A program made the position numbers and the translations under genes. A stretch of 64,000 bases of DNA. It comes from Parascedosporium putredinis (lineage: Eukaryota > Ascomycota > Sordariomycetes > Microascales > Microascaceae). The notes beneath the pieces are model-generated. The model did not search any database. It was not told the origin of the DNA and saw nothing but the letters and a program-made list of their open reading frames with translations. Below are positions 22,689 to 34,163 of the stretch, piece by piece. Where the stretch lies: assembly GCA_949357655.1 (NCBI GenBank), contig CASHTG010000012.1, forward strand, positions 3,162,001 to 3,226,000. The letters run 5' to 3'. Within the stretch, counting starts at the first letter, position 1. Every line of letters starts with the position of its first letter.

Positions 22689-23464
22689 TCAGCTCTTGTG
22701 CGTCTCGTCTCTTTCCACCAGTTCACCGACGCCCAACGCCCGGCCAACCTTGACCTTCCTCTTCTTGTCGGCCGCCTTGCCCACGTCGCCAACAGGCTCG
22801 CCCTCGTCCTGGTGCTCGGTCGTGTCGGCGCTCTCCCCTTCTTCCTTATTGCGGGCTTCGTCGATTTGCTCGCGGATGTCGGAGAATTCGCGCTTCATGC
22901 AGAACGCATCCTCGCCGTCGGCATAGTACTTGGCCTCAGTCTTCTCGGTCAGGAAGCCGAGGGTATCGCGGTAGAGGCGTATGGCCGCCTGGTTAGAAAC
23001 ACGAACGTGGAGGCTGACGTACTGGGCGCCAAAGGTTTCCACCATCGCAAGCTCTGTTGAATCGACAGACAAGTTAGCTCTCGGCTGCTAGAAACTTTGA
23101 TGCCAACGCAACCAATACGGGCGTCGCGAAAAAGGGAGATTCGCTACGTACGGCTCTGGCGCATGAGCTTCTCGGCAATGCCTAGCCTCCTATGCGTCCT
23201 CATAACGGACAGACTGGTAATATGACCGTGCTGAACGCCGTCGGTGGGCTCCTCCTCCATCTTAGCGAGCACATAGCCGACGATTTTGGGGTAGTCGTAG
23301 GGCGTCTTCTTGGGACGGGAGACGTCGACGGCAACGAAGCTCAGTTGAGGCCAAGAAAGAGCATGGTAGAGGTAGTACTTGAGGAAGTAATTCTCGGGTA
23401 GGTTCTCGAGATTTGCATGTTGTATGAGGGGCAAGTCGGAGGGCTGGAGGACTCGGATATCCAT
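22689..23464 (-). CDS. ARD1: N-terminal acetyltransferase A catalytic subunit (NAA10/ARD1)
   Basis: GNAT-fold acetyltransferase that, with the NAA15/Nat1 scaffold, acetylates N-termini of nascent proteins on the ribosome. Exons 23464-23152 and 23053-22689 are joined by a phase-1 intron (GTACGT donor) to give 225 residues with an intact frame. NAA10 landmarks are the NLPENYFLKYYLYHALSWPQ start, KIVGYVLAKMEE, HITSLSVMRTHRRLGIAEKLM with the acetyl-CoA loop RRLGIA at residues 92-97, YVSLHVRVSN and AIRLYRDTLGF. The C-terminal tail is charged and low in complexity, as in other fungi. The nearest alternative, NAA11, is vertebrate-specific. Confidence 0.95.
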
Positions 23465-26400
23465 GGTGTGGGCTGAATCAAGGTGATTCTAGGGTGTAGC
23501 AGGGTCTAGGCGGGGGCCGAAAAGGCCAATTGGGAGGAATTTCGGTTTCTCTCTTTAAGCCCTCTATAGCTCGAAAATTAAGAGGATACCAAAAGAATAA
23601 GGCTGATGGCGAGGCTGTCTATGTCTCTGTTGGATTTCAAGTGGTGAGTGCATCTGCCTTCCACTCGCAGTCTTTGAATTTCATCACGTGTACCTAAGCA
23701 TACTGCCCGCCCGTACAACTAGTGTATAGTACCGTCACCCTGCCCCGCACTTGGTAGGTTCTCAGCTCCAAGCTGTCAGACACCCCTAGATATTTTGGCG
23801 GCAGCAATTCGGTCTCGAGTTTCTATCGCTCGACTATCTACGATAGATTTTCTCCGTCGGATACTTTTGTGTGTGGGCAAGGAGTACCCCTAGATAAGAC
23901 ATTGAAAACAAGGGAAGACGGGGGCATTTAGCTTCCCTAGGTCTTAGTTCACAGACAATTGTAGAGAAGGGGTATTGCCATTAGCTACCTACGCATCCGT
24001 CGATCCATTGGATGAATCGAGAAATCCAGAACGGAGTATGTTAGCCGATACTCTAAGCTACGAGGAAAGGCTCCTTTAGCTAGTACTCATTATACTTCCA
24101 CAAGCTTTCCGCTACTTTGAAATGGTGAGAAAAAGATGTTCCTTGAACCGGCGCAGAATCATATCTAGAAAATAGAGACGACTCGAGTCTAATCGGCAGC
24201 GAACCCGCCGCTCAGGATGCTTGGATAGATGGATGGAGGGGCTCACTGGCACACAGCAAGATCTGAGGTGCTTACACGATGGAATCTGACCTGCGCCATG
24301 AGCTCGGCATGCCCCTAACACCATCTCGCGATCCATGTAAGGGTAGCGGATACTAGCGAGCGGAAGCCCAGGGCCTTTACAGGCGATCTGGTAATGATTT
24401 GCGACATAATCTCGCTCCATTACTTGCTAGGTGTAGAGAAGCCACTTCAAAATGCACAGATAAGGCGGGGTCCAGACTCGCGATTCCTAATTATTGTGTC
24501 AACAAGGTGGAATCTATACTTGTTGGTTTCGATAAGAATATATCCCCTCACACTTACTATCTACAGTTCCACAAATGACAGGGCGTGGAGGGTGCCTTTG
24601 CTGGTGTCAGCTCTTGTTATCAGCATATCTCTTCATCTACGACACATCAGATCATGCTGTATAAATCTGGCGAGCTGACAAAAGACAGACATTCAGACAA
24701 TCGGGGGTTTCTAGCCATTTTGTCAAGGTGACCTTGACTCTATTTTACTTGAGTGATTCTTGAAATGTATCGCTATTAGAGTTGGCTGTGGGAGGTATCG
24801 GGAACATCCACGATTCAAGTTCTTGAGCAATCAATGAATCGATGTGCAAATACAGAGGCCTGGGCGATACTCGGGTTGAACCCTGCCCTGGTATCAGCCA
24901 GCTCTCCCGCCTCTCTGCGGGCTATCTTCCAGAAGCCTAGGCGGCAGTAACAGGCGTCTGTGTCGCATTAGCTTGATCTCCTGCGCCTTGGACCGGCTGG
25001 TTGGGGGCTCTGGGTGACATTGAGCCTGGGAAGGGAACAACCGAAGTGGAAAGATTGATTGGATTGAGGTCAATCGGCTGTTTAGATCAGCTTATTAGTG
25101 CTGGGCATGTCAAATCAGGTGGTACCGTGACAGGGTGGAGGGTAAAACGCGAAAACGCCAACAGCTCCAAGTCCAGACCCACGACCTCGCTCACTTCCCT
25201 CGAGACAAGCAGCAATGGCGCCAAGGAGAAATCTCAACTCACGGGTTCGTATTGATGTCCTACCAGACAAGGGAAATCTATTCTCAGTGAATAGTGCACT
25301 TCTGACTGACACGTTACTACTACGGCAGACGGTGATGGCCCCTGTGGCCGCCTTTACTATGGCTTGCATCCTCTTCTTGTAAGCCCGCACACGTTCAAAT
25401 TCCTCTCTGCGTCTTAAGCAAACGTCTCTTTTTAGATACACCCGGTCTTCGATGCGCCAAGCCAAGGAGCAGTCTGTAAGTCCAATCCTTTATGCTTTCT
25501 TGCGAGCAGTGCTTCTTCTAGTTAGTTGTCTTCGACCGCTCATAGTCGCAAATAGAGAATAAGGCAGGCCGGATACCGCACAGATAGCGGTAATAATAAA
25601 TCGCCGTAATCTTCACTCTAGCAAGGACCAGGCGGATTCAGCGTGGCCATTTAATAGCTCTCTCCATGTTATAGAGGTTCAACGTTTGGCAACGCGATCT
25701 ATAAGAGGGCAAAGAGCTGTCAGCGGCGGCTGAAACAACATGTACCTAATAACTAAGCTTCTCGGCGATTGAATCAATATAATGAACTCGAAGGTATTCA
25801 TTAGCGTTTCCCATATCAAACGTTGGTCAATTGGTGGAACCGCTACTCTGCTGGCGCTCGAACGGTGAAGTCTCCGAGCTAGGGTCCAATGAGGAATCCA
25901 TTGATGCCAATGGGCGAAAAGTACGCCATGGGATCTGGAATCTGGCGAAGTCGCGGCAAGAATCGGATTGGTTTGGTGTTGAGTCAAACCCCCATTGGGT
26001 TCAGGTCGAGCGGGTAAGGGCCATGGAACGGTTCGGCCAAGCGAAGGGCAACAGAGCATGAGACAACCATGACGACTTGCATCTGCGAGGTGGCGGCAAG
26101 CCCAACCACCGACCGAGGAACCCTGCACCTTCCTCGTTTTGTTAGCTGCATGTGCTCCATGCGCAGATATCCCTATCAATTCAATACTGGAAGCTGCTTC
26201 ATGGATTGAAGGGGCATCTCTGCAGCCCCCAAGAAACTGAATATGAGAGGAAAGTCAGCCCGCTAGCTCCTAAAATAAAGATCATTGATCAGGGCATAAA
26301 AAGACGAGGCGAAGGAACCAAATGACTCCTCTGCTATGTGGATCTTCTCCTTAGCCTGGGGAGGGTAAGTTCGATCAACTGATATTATCACTGACATGGA

Positions 26401-27216
26401 TGCCTTTCAAGAGTTCAAGGTTCTTGAAGGTCAAGAGGTGTGTTTGTGCCTGCCAATCTCGCACTGTGGGTACCCGTCAGACCCCCACCCTCCTCCCCAA
26501 CCGACCTCGGATCTTTCTCAGTCCACAGTTGCAGAGGAATTTTTAGCTGGCTGGGGCCCCCAATTCCATACTATGGAAAAAGAAAAGAAAAAAAGGCCCA
26601 TAGCTGTCTTGAATGATGAATATTATTAGGGGTATGAAAAAAAAAAAAAAAACTCCCCAGTGCAACCAACTTTAGTTACACACAGTCTATTACGTCTTTT
26701 CACCATCTAAACCCGTTCTCTCCTTCCCCGCTGCCTCCTTCCTTTCTTCCTTGCTATTGTGAATTGTGGACCAGCCAGTCGCACTTTCCACTAAAGAGGT
26801 TCTGGCCTGGACTAGAGCATCCAAGTGCTGTAGCCATGATCCCTAGCTACTGTGAGATATTCTAGCGGAGACACTATTTTGTCTCTCGCACACTCCAGTC
26901 CTCAACCTTGTATCCCCTCCTTTTTCCCTCTTTTCCTTTCTTCATATCCTCGATTCCCGCTTTGAGATATCTCCCAAAGCCCACCTGACTGGGACTACTC
27001 CCCTCCACCCCCTAATGACGGCAGGTTCTTGAGTGTGAGCGACGATATCAACCTACATTATTTTCCAAGCCCTCGGAACACCTGGACCGTGACTGGCCGG
27101 GGACCCGAGGACCCGGTCTTTCTCATACTTACCCACCGACCCGATAATCGAAACGCCCACGTGAGAGGAGCTGCCCGCGCTCCCTACTTCCCATGCGACG
27201 AGAAACAAGGGCAGCG
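23465..27216. other. Long gene-poor region
   Basis: About 3.7 kb without a supported gene, upstream of both NAA10 (-) and the carrier gene (+). Composition is more AT-rich than the flanks. It contains an uninterrupted run of 16 A at about 26637-26652 and a TC-rich tract at 26695-26760. Frames of 80-166 codons (for example minus 25679-26179) show no domain or intron logic. It could hide a decayed or lineage-specific gene, but I see no support for one. Confidence 0.45.
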
Positions 27217-28677
27217 ATGTCCCACGAAGAGCAACCCTACCAGTCCAGCACCCCTCATCTCACGAAGGCCACCACTATGTAGCCTCCGACTTGTCTCGTA
27301 CACCACCATATCCCCCGAACCGAGGGCGTCCTCGCCGGACCAGAAGGTGTAACAAATGCGAACAAGGAAGTTAACTTGACCCCCTTCCAATCATGGACGC
27401 TCAGGGCGTCTGACAGCCAATTCAATGCTGCTGCCGGTAGTCTCGGGGGCATTGCCTCTGGCGTCGTCACTTGCCCGCTCGACGTGATCAAGACAAAACT
27501 ACAAGCGCAAGGCGGCTTTATCCCTATTCGCAAACAAGGAGGTCACGTCGGCCACACCAAGCTCTATAACGGCCTGGTTGGAACGGCCAAGACTATTTGG
27601 AGAGATGAGGGATTGCGAGGCATGTATAGAGGGCTAGGCCCCATCGTGATGGGCTACTTACCCACATGGGCTGTCTGGTTCACGGTATATAACAAGAGCA
27701 AGGACTACCTGAACCAGCGCTATGGTGAGTTTGCTCCCCGTCACCGCTTCCACGACATGGCATGTCTCATGAAACTGCCGGCGCGAAGCAGCGCCAGCAT
27801 TCCCTCTCCTTTGTCACTTTCAGGTTCCTACCGGGGACGAACTTGGCTAATGAACTACGTCCTTTAGAATACCCTTTCTTGGTGAACATGGCCTCCTCCA
27901 TTATCGCTGGCGCGAGTAGCACTCTCGCCACGAACCCTATATGGGTGATCAAGACGCGGCTGATGTCGCAGAGCGTCTCCCACCAAAAGGTGTGCATTAT
28001 GATCTCTTTCCAAAGTCGTCTAGTACACCAACATCAAGGCCAACTCTCCAAGTGCCCTGGAACTATAGCTCGACCTTTGATGCCGCTCGGAAGATGTACA
28101 CTTCCGAGGGAATTCTATCCTTTTACTCTGGCCTGACTCCAGCGTTGCTCGGCCTTACCCACGTCGCCGTCCAGTTTCCAGTCTACGAATACCTCAAAAC
28201 CAAGTTCACGGGCCAGGGTATGGGAGCAATAGATGGCGAGGCGGGAGAGAAGACGTGGGGACAATTGTTCGGCGTCCTGTGTGCTACGGTGCTTAGCAAG
28301 GTCATGGCAAGCAGTGCCACCTACCCGCATGAAGTCATCAGGACGAGACTCCAGACACAACGTCGCCCCGCTGCTGGCGACGCCTATCTACAAGGCTTTA
28401 ACATAGCGCCAGGTTCTAACCAGACACCGGCCCCCACGCCACCTCCGCGACAGGAACTCAAGTACAAGGGCGTGGTCAAAACATTCCGGACCATTCTCAG
28501 GGAAGAGGGATGGCGCGCCTTTTACGCCGGCATGGGGGCGAACATGATGCGAGCGGTACCCGCCGCGGTAGTTACAATGTGCACCTACGAGCTCTGCATG
28601 AACTCTTTCAAAAGGCTCGCCAAGAAGCAAAGGACAAGATATCGAACGGTGGCAGTGACGAACTACAGCTCGCTTAA
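27217..28677 (+). CDS. YIA6: Mitochondrial carrier, YIA6/NDT1-type NAD+ transporter, frame-broken
   Basis: SLC25-family six-helix carrier of the inner mitochondrial membrane. The three repeats carry PLDVIKTK, PIWVIKTR and PHEVIRTR. A tryptophan in the second motif (PIWV) marks the pyrimidine nucleotide/FAD/folate/NAD+ subgroup, and VMGYLPTWAVWFTVYNKSK and GLTHVAVQFPVYEYLK match yeast Yia6/Yea6 best. Substrate NAD+ is inferred from that match. One intron at 27725-27867 (GTGAGT..TTTAG) is clear. Frame breaks: the N-terminal leader is interrupted by a TAG near 27276 and needs two compensating indels before about 27330. One base is missing near 27984-27990, joining SVSHQK to VHYDLFPKS. One is missing near 28624, which would replace an odd C-terminal tail (stop at 28792) by AKDKISNGGSDELQLA with its stop at 28675-28677. 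The start at 27217 is uncertain; an in-frame ATG also lies at 27193. Confidence 0.85.
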
Positions 28678-29766
28678 ATGCTTATTGCCTTTCCATATAG
28701 GAGCGTGTGGAGGAAAAACCAGGGGCCACCCAGGAGGGGGTGGGTGGTTCAGCGGTCGGGTCGGTCGGTTGGCTGATTTTGATACCCTTTGAAATGTATA
28801 GACGAGTATGGATTTTCTTCATCTTCCATCTCTCCCTCCCCGAGTCCCTGATGCTTAATAGCCTGGCGTCGGGAAGGAATTCAGTTTTCCGAATCGGGAG
28901 GCTCTTCGGAGGCCCGATGGTCACAGAGGCATGTTGCCTCGGATTTCACGGTTACAGTCTTCACCACTGCATCACGCGAGAGCGGTCATGACGGAAAGTC
29001 GTTTTACTTATTTTACTCTTCTTCTCTTTGTTTCTTTTCTCCCCTTTTTCTCATGTCTTTATTTACGGTTATTGGTAGGCGAACGGCATAGAGAATCAAC
29101 GCATTTTCACTTGAAAACAGAATCGCTGCTGCTCGAGGGAATGCAGGTGGCCTGTTTCCCTTCACTCCATCCCATGTGTTTTTTCAGCTAGTCGATCCCT
29201 TTCCAGCCCCGATCCTGGCAGTGATACACGGGGGATGTGCGCGTGCCGAATGAGTTGCGCGAGGTGACGCCCCACGGCAGTTAAAATTACAATGCTTTTA
29301 GCACATATAACGGTTACGACAGTGGCGGAGAAATCTTTGGCGCGAGAGAAGAAAAGTGGAAAGAAAAAACGAAGAAAAAGAAAAAGGGCAAGACAGCGAG
29401 GAAACTAATCCATTATGCAGTATAAATCACTACCGGGTTGTTATCAAAGAGGTGCAGGACGGCTCCTTCCGACATTGAAAGCTTCCAGGAGCTGTTGGGA
29501 AATCGCATCGTGATTGGTCGCAACAGCCTCTGTGCTCCGGCTGCTGTCGTGCTCACGTCGCCCTCCCGCGCTCGCCCGCCCTCTGGTCTTGTTTTATTTT
29601 CCCATCCACCCCCTTTCTTTCTTGCTCTCCATTCTCCTCTCCTTCCCATCTGACCCGAGCGCATCCCTTCATTCATCAGCGCGAATCTTGTCGTGAGATC
29701 TTCTGGAAATTTACCATCTCTCTGGAGGAAAAGAGCGCAGGGCGAACCATCCCCCTTAATTGCATA
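28678..29766. other. Intergenic, tandem carrier-peroxiredoxin
   Basis: About 1.1 kb holding the carrier 3' region and the peroxiredoxin promoter. A purine-rich AAGAAAAAG-type tract lies at about 29347-29390. No gene was recognised. Confidence 0.5.
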
Positions 29767-30693
29767 ATGCCTCCAGTTCTGCGCAAGCGCAAGGCGCCCG
29801 AGCCACCCCCAGCACCGCCCGCCACCAAGAAGGCCGCGCCCAAGGCCACAAAGGCCGCTCCCAAAGAAAAGGCTGCGCCCAAGGAAAAGCCCGCTGCTGC
29901 CAAGAAGGCAGAAGTTGTTGAGAAACGCGTGAAGGAGGCGCCTGCGAAGGTCGCTACGCCGCCTAAAGTCGGCGATATCATCTCTCTCGAAGGTTTCGGC
30001 GGAGAGATTGAGACCCATGATGGCAAGAAGACTACGCTAAAGGCCCTCGTTGATGATTCCAAGGGCGGCGTAGTCCTCTTTACATATCCCAAGGCCTCTA
30101 CTCCTGGCTGTAAGTTTTCGCGACCGCCGAGCACCCTTGGCACTCATGTTGTGATATGAGCTTCCCAATTCGCGCCTTCGCGCCTTGGGCTGTCGGGGGA
30201 CATGTCTAGATCGCAGCCCTTACTTCATATCTTCATCTCTTCATAAATGGCTGACGCATTTCCCGACATCATAGGCACGAAGCAGGTCTGTTTCTTCAGG
30301 GACTCTTACGATGATCTTACCAAGACTGGACTCGCTATTTACGGTCTCTCGTCCGATTCCGGCAAGGCCAACACTTCGTTCAAGGAGAAGTACAAGCTAA
30401 GCTATCCTCTCCTCTGCGACCCGGATGCGACTCTTATCGCTGCCATTGGTTTGAAGAAATCGCCCAAGGGCACCCAGCGAGGTGTCTTTGTCGTCGACAA
30501 GTCCGGCAAGGTTCTCGCTGCTGAACCTGGCAGCCCTTCCGGCACTGTGGATGTCGTCAAGGCGCTGGTGGAGGGCTCGGATGAGGCTCCCAAGGATGAG
30601 GCTGAAGAGGCAAACGGCACCACTTCCGAAGACAAGAAGGAGAAGGAGGAGACCTCCAACGGAACGGACAAGAAGGATGACAAGGATGAGTAG
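29767..30693 (+). CDS. Nuclear-type peroxiredoxin (BCP/PrxQ, Dot5-like)
   Basis: Thiol peroxidase of the bacterioferritin-comigratory-protein group that reduces hydroperoxides. Exons 29767-30109 and 30275-30693 are joined in phase 1 (GTAAGT..CATAG) to give 253 residues, frame intact. Residues 1-65 are alanine/lysine/proline-rich with RKRKAPEPP, a likely nuclear localisation signal, as in yeast nuclear Dot5. The catalytic motif YPKASTPGCTKQVC puts the peroxidatic cysteine at 115, exactly at the exon junction, and a second cysteine at 120, the spacing for an atypical two-cysteine BCP. VFVVDKSGKVL and the YPLLCDPD stretch confirm the fold. A long acidic/lysine-rich tail follows. The symbol is left blank because the Dot5 match is by architecture only. 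Confidence 0.93.
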
Positions 30694-31197
30694 CTTCTAG
30701 CAGTTTAATGCGCTATGGGCCTTAGGGATGGGTTGGAGTATCTTTTGGGAGAGGGCCTCTGCAGGGTTGATTGGGGATCGGGGTGTTTTTGAGCGATTGG
30801 CAACTTGGGTTGACTTGGTTGAGCGAATTTGGTTGATTTTCAATTAATGGTCCTTTCTTTTTCCCCTTTATTTTTCTCTCGTGATTTCAAGTAAGTTATG
30901 CAACTGCAATATTCATTTCCAAACGAAACCGCTAGGCATCTTCAGATTCATCAGCCTGCATTGCCTGCCAGTGACGAGTGCATCGACTCCGAGAGTTGGG
31001 TCTTTTTAGTAGGTCCCTGAAATATTGCAATTGACAATTCCGGCATGGCGACTGGCTGGGCGGATGTTGGTCGTTGTGTTTACCCGAAGAACAACCGTCA
31101 ATTCCAAGTTCCCACTCGCCAAATATCACTCGAACATTGAACGGAAGCACGACAAATCGCAAGTCGAAGCGACAATTCGGACCATACACTCACAACC
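30694..31197. other. Intergenic, tandem peroxiredoxin-complex I subunit
   Basis: About 500 bp holding one 3' end and one promoter; nothing else visible. Confidence 0.55.
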
Positions 31198-32029
31198 ATG
31201 GCCTCCAAGGTGGTATCAAGGGCTGCCGGTGGTGTAGTAGAGATTGCCCATGTGAGTTTCCATTCCCCAGTGCTTCACCGCGGCCCCTGTGCCAGCCCAA
31301 TTGCGAACATGACAACCAAATCATGCCAGACGTTTTTTGGAACATGATGAGATCTTGCCCCCTTTGCTAACCACTAGGACTCCAACGTTAGAAACAAACC
31401 GTGCAATCGACCGGCTTGTGGGAGACGCTGCGACGGGCCCTCGCCATCGACCCCGAGCGCTCTAATGGCATACCCCTAAACCCTTACTTCCGTAACCCAA
31501 CTCCCGGCGCCGCAGACCCGCTCTCCTACAACGATCCCGTCACGCTCCCGGCCGCCGACATTGCCGGTAACCCTTACTGGAAGCGCGATAGCCGACGCAA
31601 CTATCCCCGCCTCAGCGTCGTTACCCAGTCGGACGCGGTTGCCCTCCTCACCGTCGGCAGCGAGGCCGCGCCCAAGAGCGAGCTGATTGGCGAGGCGGGC
31701 CAGCAAGCCCTCGTCGCCGCCAAGGAGGACGGCCAGACCAAGGGCCTCGCGGCGTTCCTAGAGGAGAAGACGGCCAAGGCTGTCGCCGCCGATGTTCTCG
31801 TAAATGGCCTTCCGCCTTTGCCTAGCGGACAGAGCTTGGCTTCGGGCAGCTGGGATGTGCACAAGTATAAGCTGACGCCTGAAAAGACCGCCTACAACGA
31901 TCTGTATGTGTCTTCCCATTTCGCCCTACATGGCGAGAATGGAAACTATCTCTTCGCTTTTTCTTTTTCATTTCTTTTACTGACATTTTCTTTCTCTCCA
32001 ATAGGTACCCCTGTAGGTCATTCGAATAG
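31198..32029 (+). CDS. nuo-21.3: NADH:ubiquinone oxidoreductase 21.3 kDa subunit
   Basis: Accessory subunit of respiratory complex I, named after the Neurospora crassa 21.3 kDa subunit. Exons 31198-31251, 31392-31903 and 32005-32029 give 196 residues with an intact frame; the last exon is only 25 nt and encodes YPCRSFE. Family-like stretches are HKQTVQSTGLWETLRRALA, IPLNPYFRNP, NPYWKRDSRRNYPRLSVVTQ and LPPLPSG, ending in YPCRSF. No classical cleavable presequence is obvious at the short N-terminus. It is transcribed in tandem after the peroxiredoxin and convergent with LTO1. Confidence 0.9.
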
Positions 32030-32313
32030 AGGGCTGAGAGGAAAGTGAAAAGCGTGTACATGTACATAAGCAGGAACATAGAGGCATGAGGTAGAAGAAT
32101 CCGGATTCTGTTCTTTCTTTTTCTTGTTGAATTCTATGAAGACAAGTCTACTCGTGCTATACCACAGCTATCGTCCTTTTGTTCCTCTTGGGTCAAAAGG
32201 AGTTCATGAAATCATCTATGCTACTAACTAATCGTCTCAAACGGTGAGGATGCAAACACCAGCAGGCCTTCAAACGTCTCCGGCTTTCGTAGGCTTAATG
32301 CCGATGGCCCGTT
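32030..32313. other. Convergent 3' intergenic region
   Basis: About 280 bp between complex I subunit and LTO1 stops. If the LTO1 frame is corrected (see that gene), its coding region would extend here to about 32270. Confidence 0.5.
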
Positions 32314-32724
32314 CTATGACCCTAACCTTTCCCTGCGCCTTTTAAAGCGGTCGTCAAAATCCTGGACGGCGTCGTCGCTGTTTTCTGTTGGAAGCGTGGC
32401 CGGCTCCATGAGGGCATGCACAGATTCAATGTTCTTGGTAAGCCTCGCGTTATCTGGTAGGGGTGGCATCTTTGACGGTGCCTGCTGCTTTCCCTCCGAG
32501 CCTATGCCAGCTGTGGCTGCGGCCGAGGGGAGGCGGTTGGCCCACACGACGGCGCGGCCGTATAATCTTCCGCTCTCGGCGAACTTTTCGAAGCCCTTGG
32601 CCAAGCCGAAAGACCGGCCCTCGATTTTCCCGGCGCGCTCGCCATCTTCGTAGCCTTGGTTGTAGCCACGCTTATAGAGATCGTCCTCGATGGTGAGGGC
32701 ATCGTCGAAAAGGTCCTCGCTCAT
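32314..32724 (-). CDS. LTO1: LTO1/ORAOV1 homologue (deca-GX3 protein)
   Basis: Partner of Yae1; the complex is an adaptor that brings the cytosolic iron-sulfur assembly machinery to the ABC protein Rli1/ABCE1. Single exon, 136 residues as read. The conserved N-terminal domain is clear: DLYKRGYNQGYEDGERAG with repeated Gx3 spacing, continuing KIEGRSFGLAKGFEKF. The C-terminus as read (FKRRRERLGS) lacks the terminal tryptophan reported to matter in yeast Lto1. An adjacent frame continues with KVRVIERAIGIKPTKAGDV to a stop at 32270-32272, which looks more family-like, so a one-base error near 32330 is plausible. That version also lacks a terminal tryptophan. It is transcribed in the same direction as the SDR upstream. 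Confidence 0.88.
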   Translation of the reverse strand: MSEDLFDDALTIEDDLYKRGYNQGYEDGERAGKIEGRSFGLAKGFEKFAESGRLYGRAVVWANRLPSAAATAGIGSEGKQQAPSKMPPLPDNARLTKNIESVHALMEPATLPTENSDDAVQDFDDRFKRRRERLGS

Positions 32725-33248
32725 GTTGTCTTTTTCTTGAGGGGAAAGCTGTGAACTTTGCCCCCTCCCCTCTACTTGTTTTCCTGAGGTGTTGATAGAG
32801 AGAGGAAAGAGAGGTGAGAGAATGAAAAGGCAATGCGCTGCGTCAACTTGATTCTTTTTTACAGGTCAATATATCTCCGTTGTAGTGAGAAGTGACTGAA
32901 GAGGTGAATCAGTCCTAAACATCTAGCACGATCGGTGGGTCAGTAGATGGCGAAAATTCTGGTGGGGTCAAGCCTAGTGGAGCTGGGGATGACGGAAGCC
33001 AGCACGTTTGCCTTTTAGGTCAATAGTCAGCATTAATTGTTCCCAATGACCAGCACAGAGGGATTGGCACCCACTAACACCACAGCACTGCTTACACTTC
33101 CCACCAACGCTGTCCTCCTCAAGTAATTGATGTGACGGCGAATCTATTGTATATACACAGAAAGGCTAGAACCGGAACAGAGGGACTTTTACGGAACCAG
33201 AAAAATATTAGGGATATCTTGTCAAATTTTACTTGATTTTCTAACGGT
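32725..33248. other. Intergenic, LTO1 promoter / SDR 3' region
   Basis: About 520 bp; AT-rich in the SDR-proximal half. Nothing recognised. Confidence 0.55.
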
Positions 33249-34163
33249 CTACTGCGTCCCCAACAGCATGCCTCCATTTGCGCACACCACTTGACCAGTG
33301 CACCAAGCAGCATCAGGCAAGCACAACATCGAGACGATGCCGGCAACCTCATGACAGTATGCGGGTCTCCCTCCGCTAGTCTTAGCATCTTCTACAATCT
33401 CGTCGGCATCAACACCCTGCCTAGCCTTCATCAAAGGGGTATGTTCGATGAAGGGCTTGATCAGGCGCTTGAACTCGTCCGTGTTCCTGGCGTACATCTC
33501 AGTGAGGACAGGGCCCGGGTTGATGGCGTTCACCGTGCAGTTTTCCGCGAGCTCCCTCGCCCAAGTGCGAGTCATGGCTTCGAGCGCGGCCTTGGTTCCA
33601 CCGTACACGGACTGCCCAACAAAGCCGCAGCCGGCGCTGACGGAGCTCAAGTTCACGATGCGGCCGCTGCGGTCGGTAGGTAGGTACGGCTGAGCTGCCT
33701 GGACGAGGAGGAGGGGTCCGAGGACATTGACCTTGTACGTGATGTCGAAGTCGGCCACCTTGATCTCTGGGAGTTTATCGTTGAAGGCGACGCCGGCGTT
33801 GTTGATGATGATGTCGATCTGGAACTTGCCGTCCTTTTCGAACTCGGCCTTGGCAGCGGCAACAAGCTCCGAAGCACCCGTCGGCGTGGAGAGGTCAGCC
33901 TTGACGATGAAGGTGCGGATATTCTGCTCGGCCTTGAGCCTTTGCGCAAGCTCCTCGGCTCCCTGTTGAGAACTGGCGGATGTGTAGCAGAGGATGAGGT
34001 GGCAGCCTTTCGTGGCCATGTGCTCCGCGATAGAAGCTCCGATACCTATCGAGGTGGGACGTCAGACGTTGAAAGGCCATCACATGGACAATTGGGGTAG
34101 AAGCACCATACCCCTGGACGCGCCGGTCACAATCGTGAGCTTTCCCTCGAGTGGGCGAGACAT
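33249..34163 (-). CDS. Classical short-chain dehydrogenase/reductase
   Basis: NAD(P)-dependent oxidoreductase of the classical SDR family; substrate unknown. Exons 34163-34112 and 34045-33249 join in phase 1 to give 282 residues, and the junction completes the cofactor motif TGASRGIG at the N-terminus. Further motifs are IIINNAG, the catalytic serine in NLSSVSAG, YGGTK (Tyr-x-x-x-Lys, about 30 residues after the start of the serine block), and NPGPV after beta-strand 6. The frame is intact. FabG-like 3-oxoacyl reductases and fungal 3-hydroxynaphthalene reductase-like SDRs share this layout, so no specific role should be given. The neighbours do not suggest a pathway. Confidence 0.93.

Noticed and set aside
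25679..26179. 166-codon minus-strand frame
   Set aside because: No family resemblance; interrupted by overlapping plus-strand frame and no promoter or splice support.
23465..27216. RIP-mutated transposon in the AT-richer gap
   Set aside because: No excess of TA with loss of CA/TG was apparent by eye, no repeat copies and no transposase-like fragment.
27990..28040. Apparent short intron in the carrier gene after SVSHQK
   Set aside because: The following frame reads straight on as VHYDLFPKS..., matching carrier loops, so a one-base deletion explains it better than a very short intron with no in-phase acceptor.
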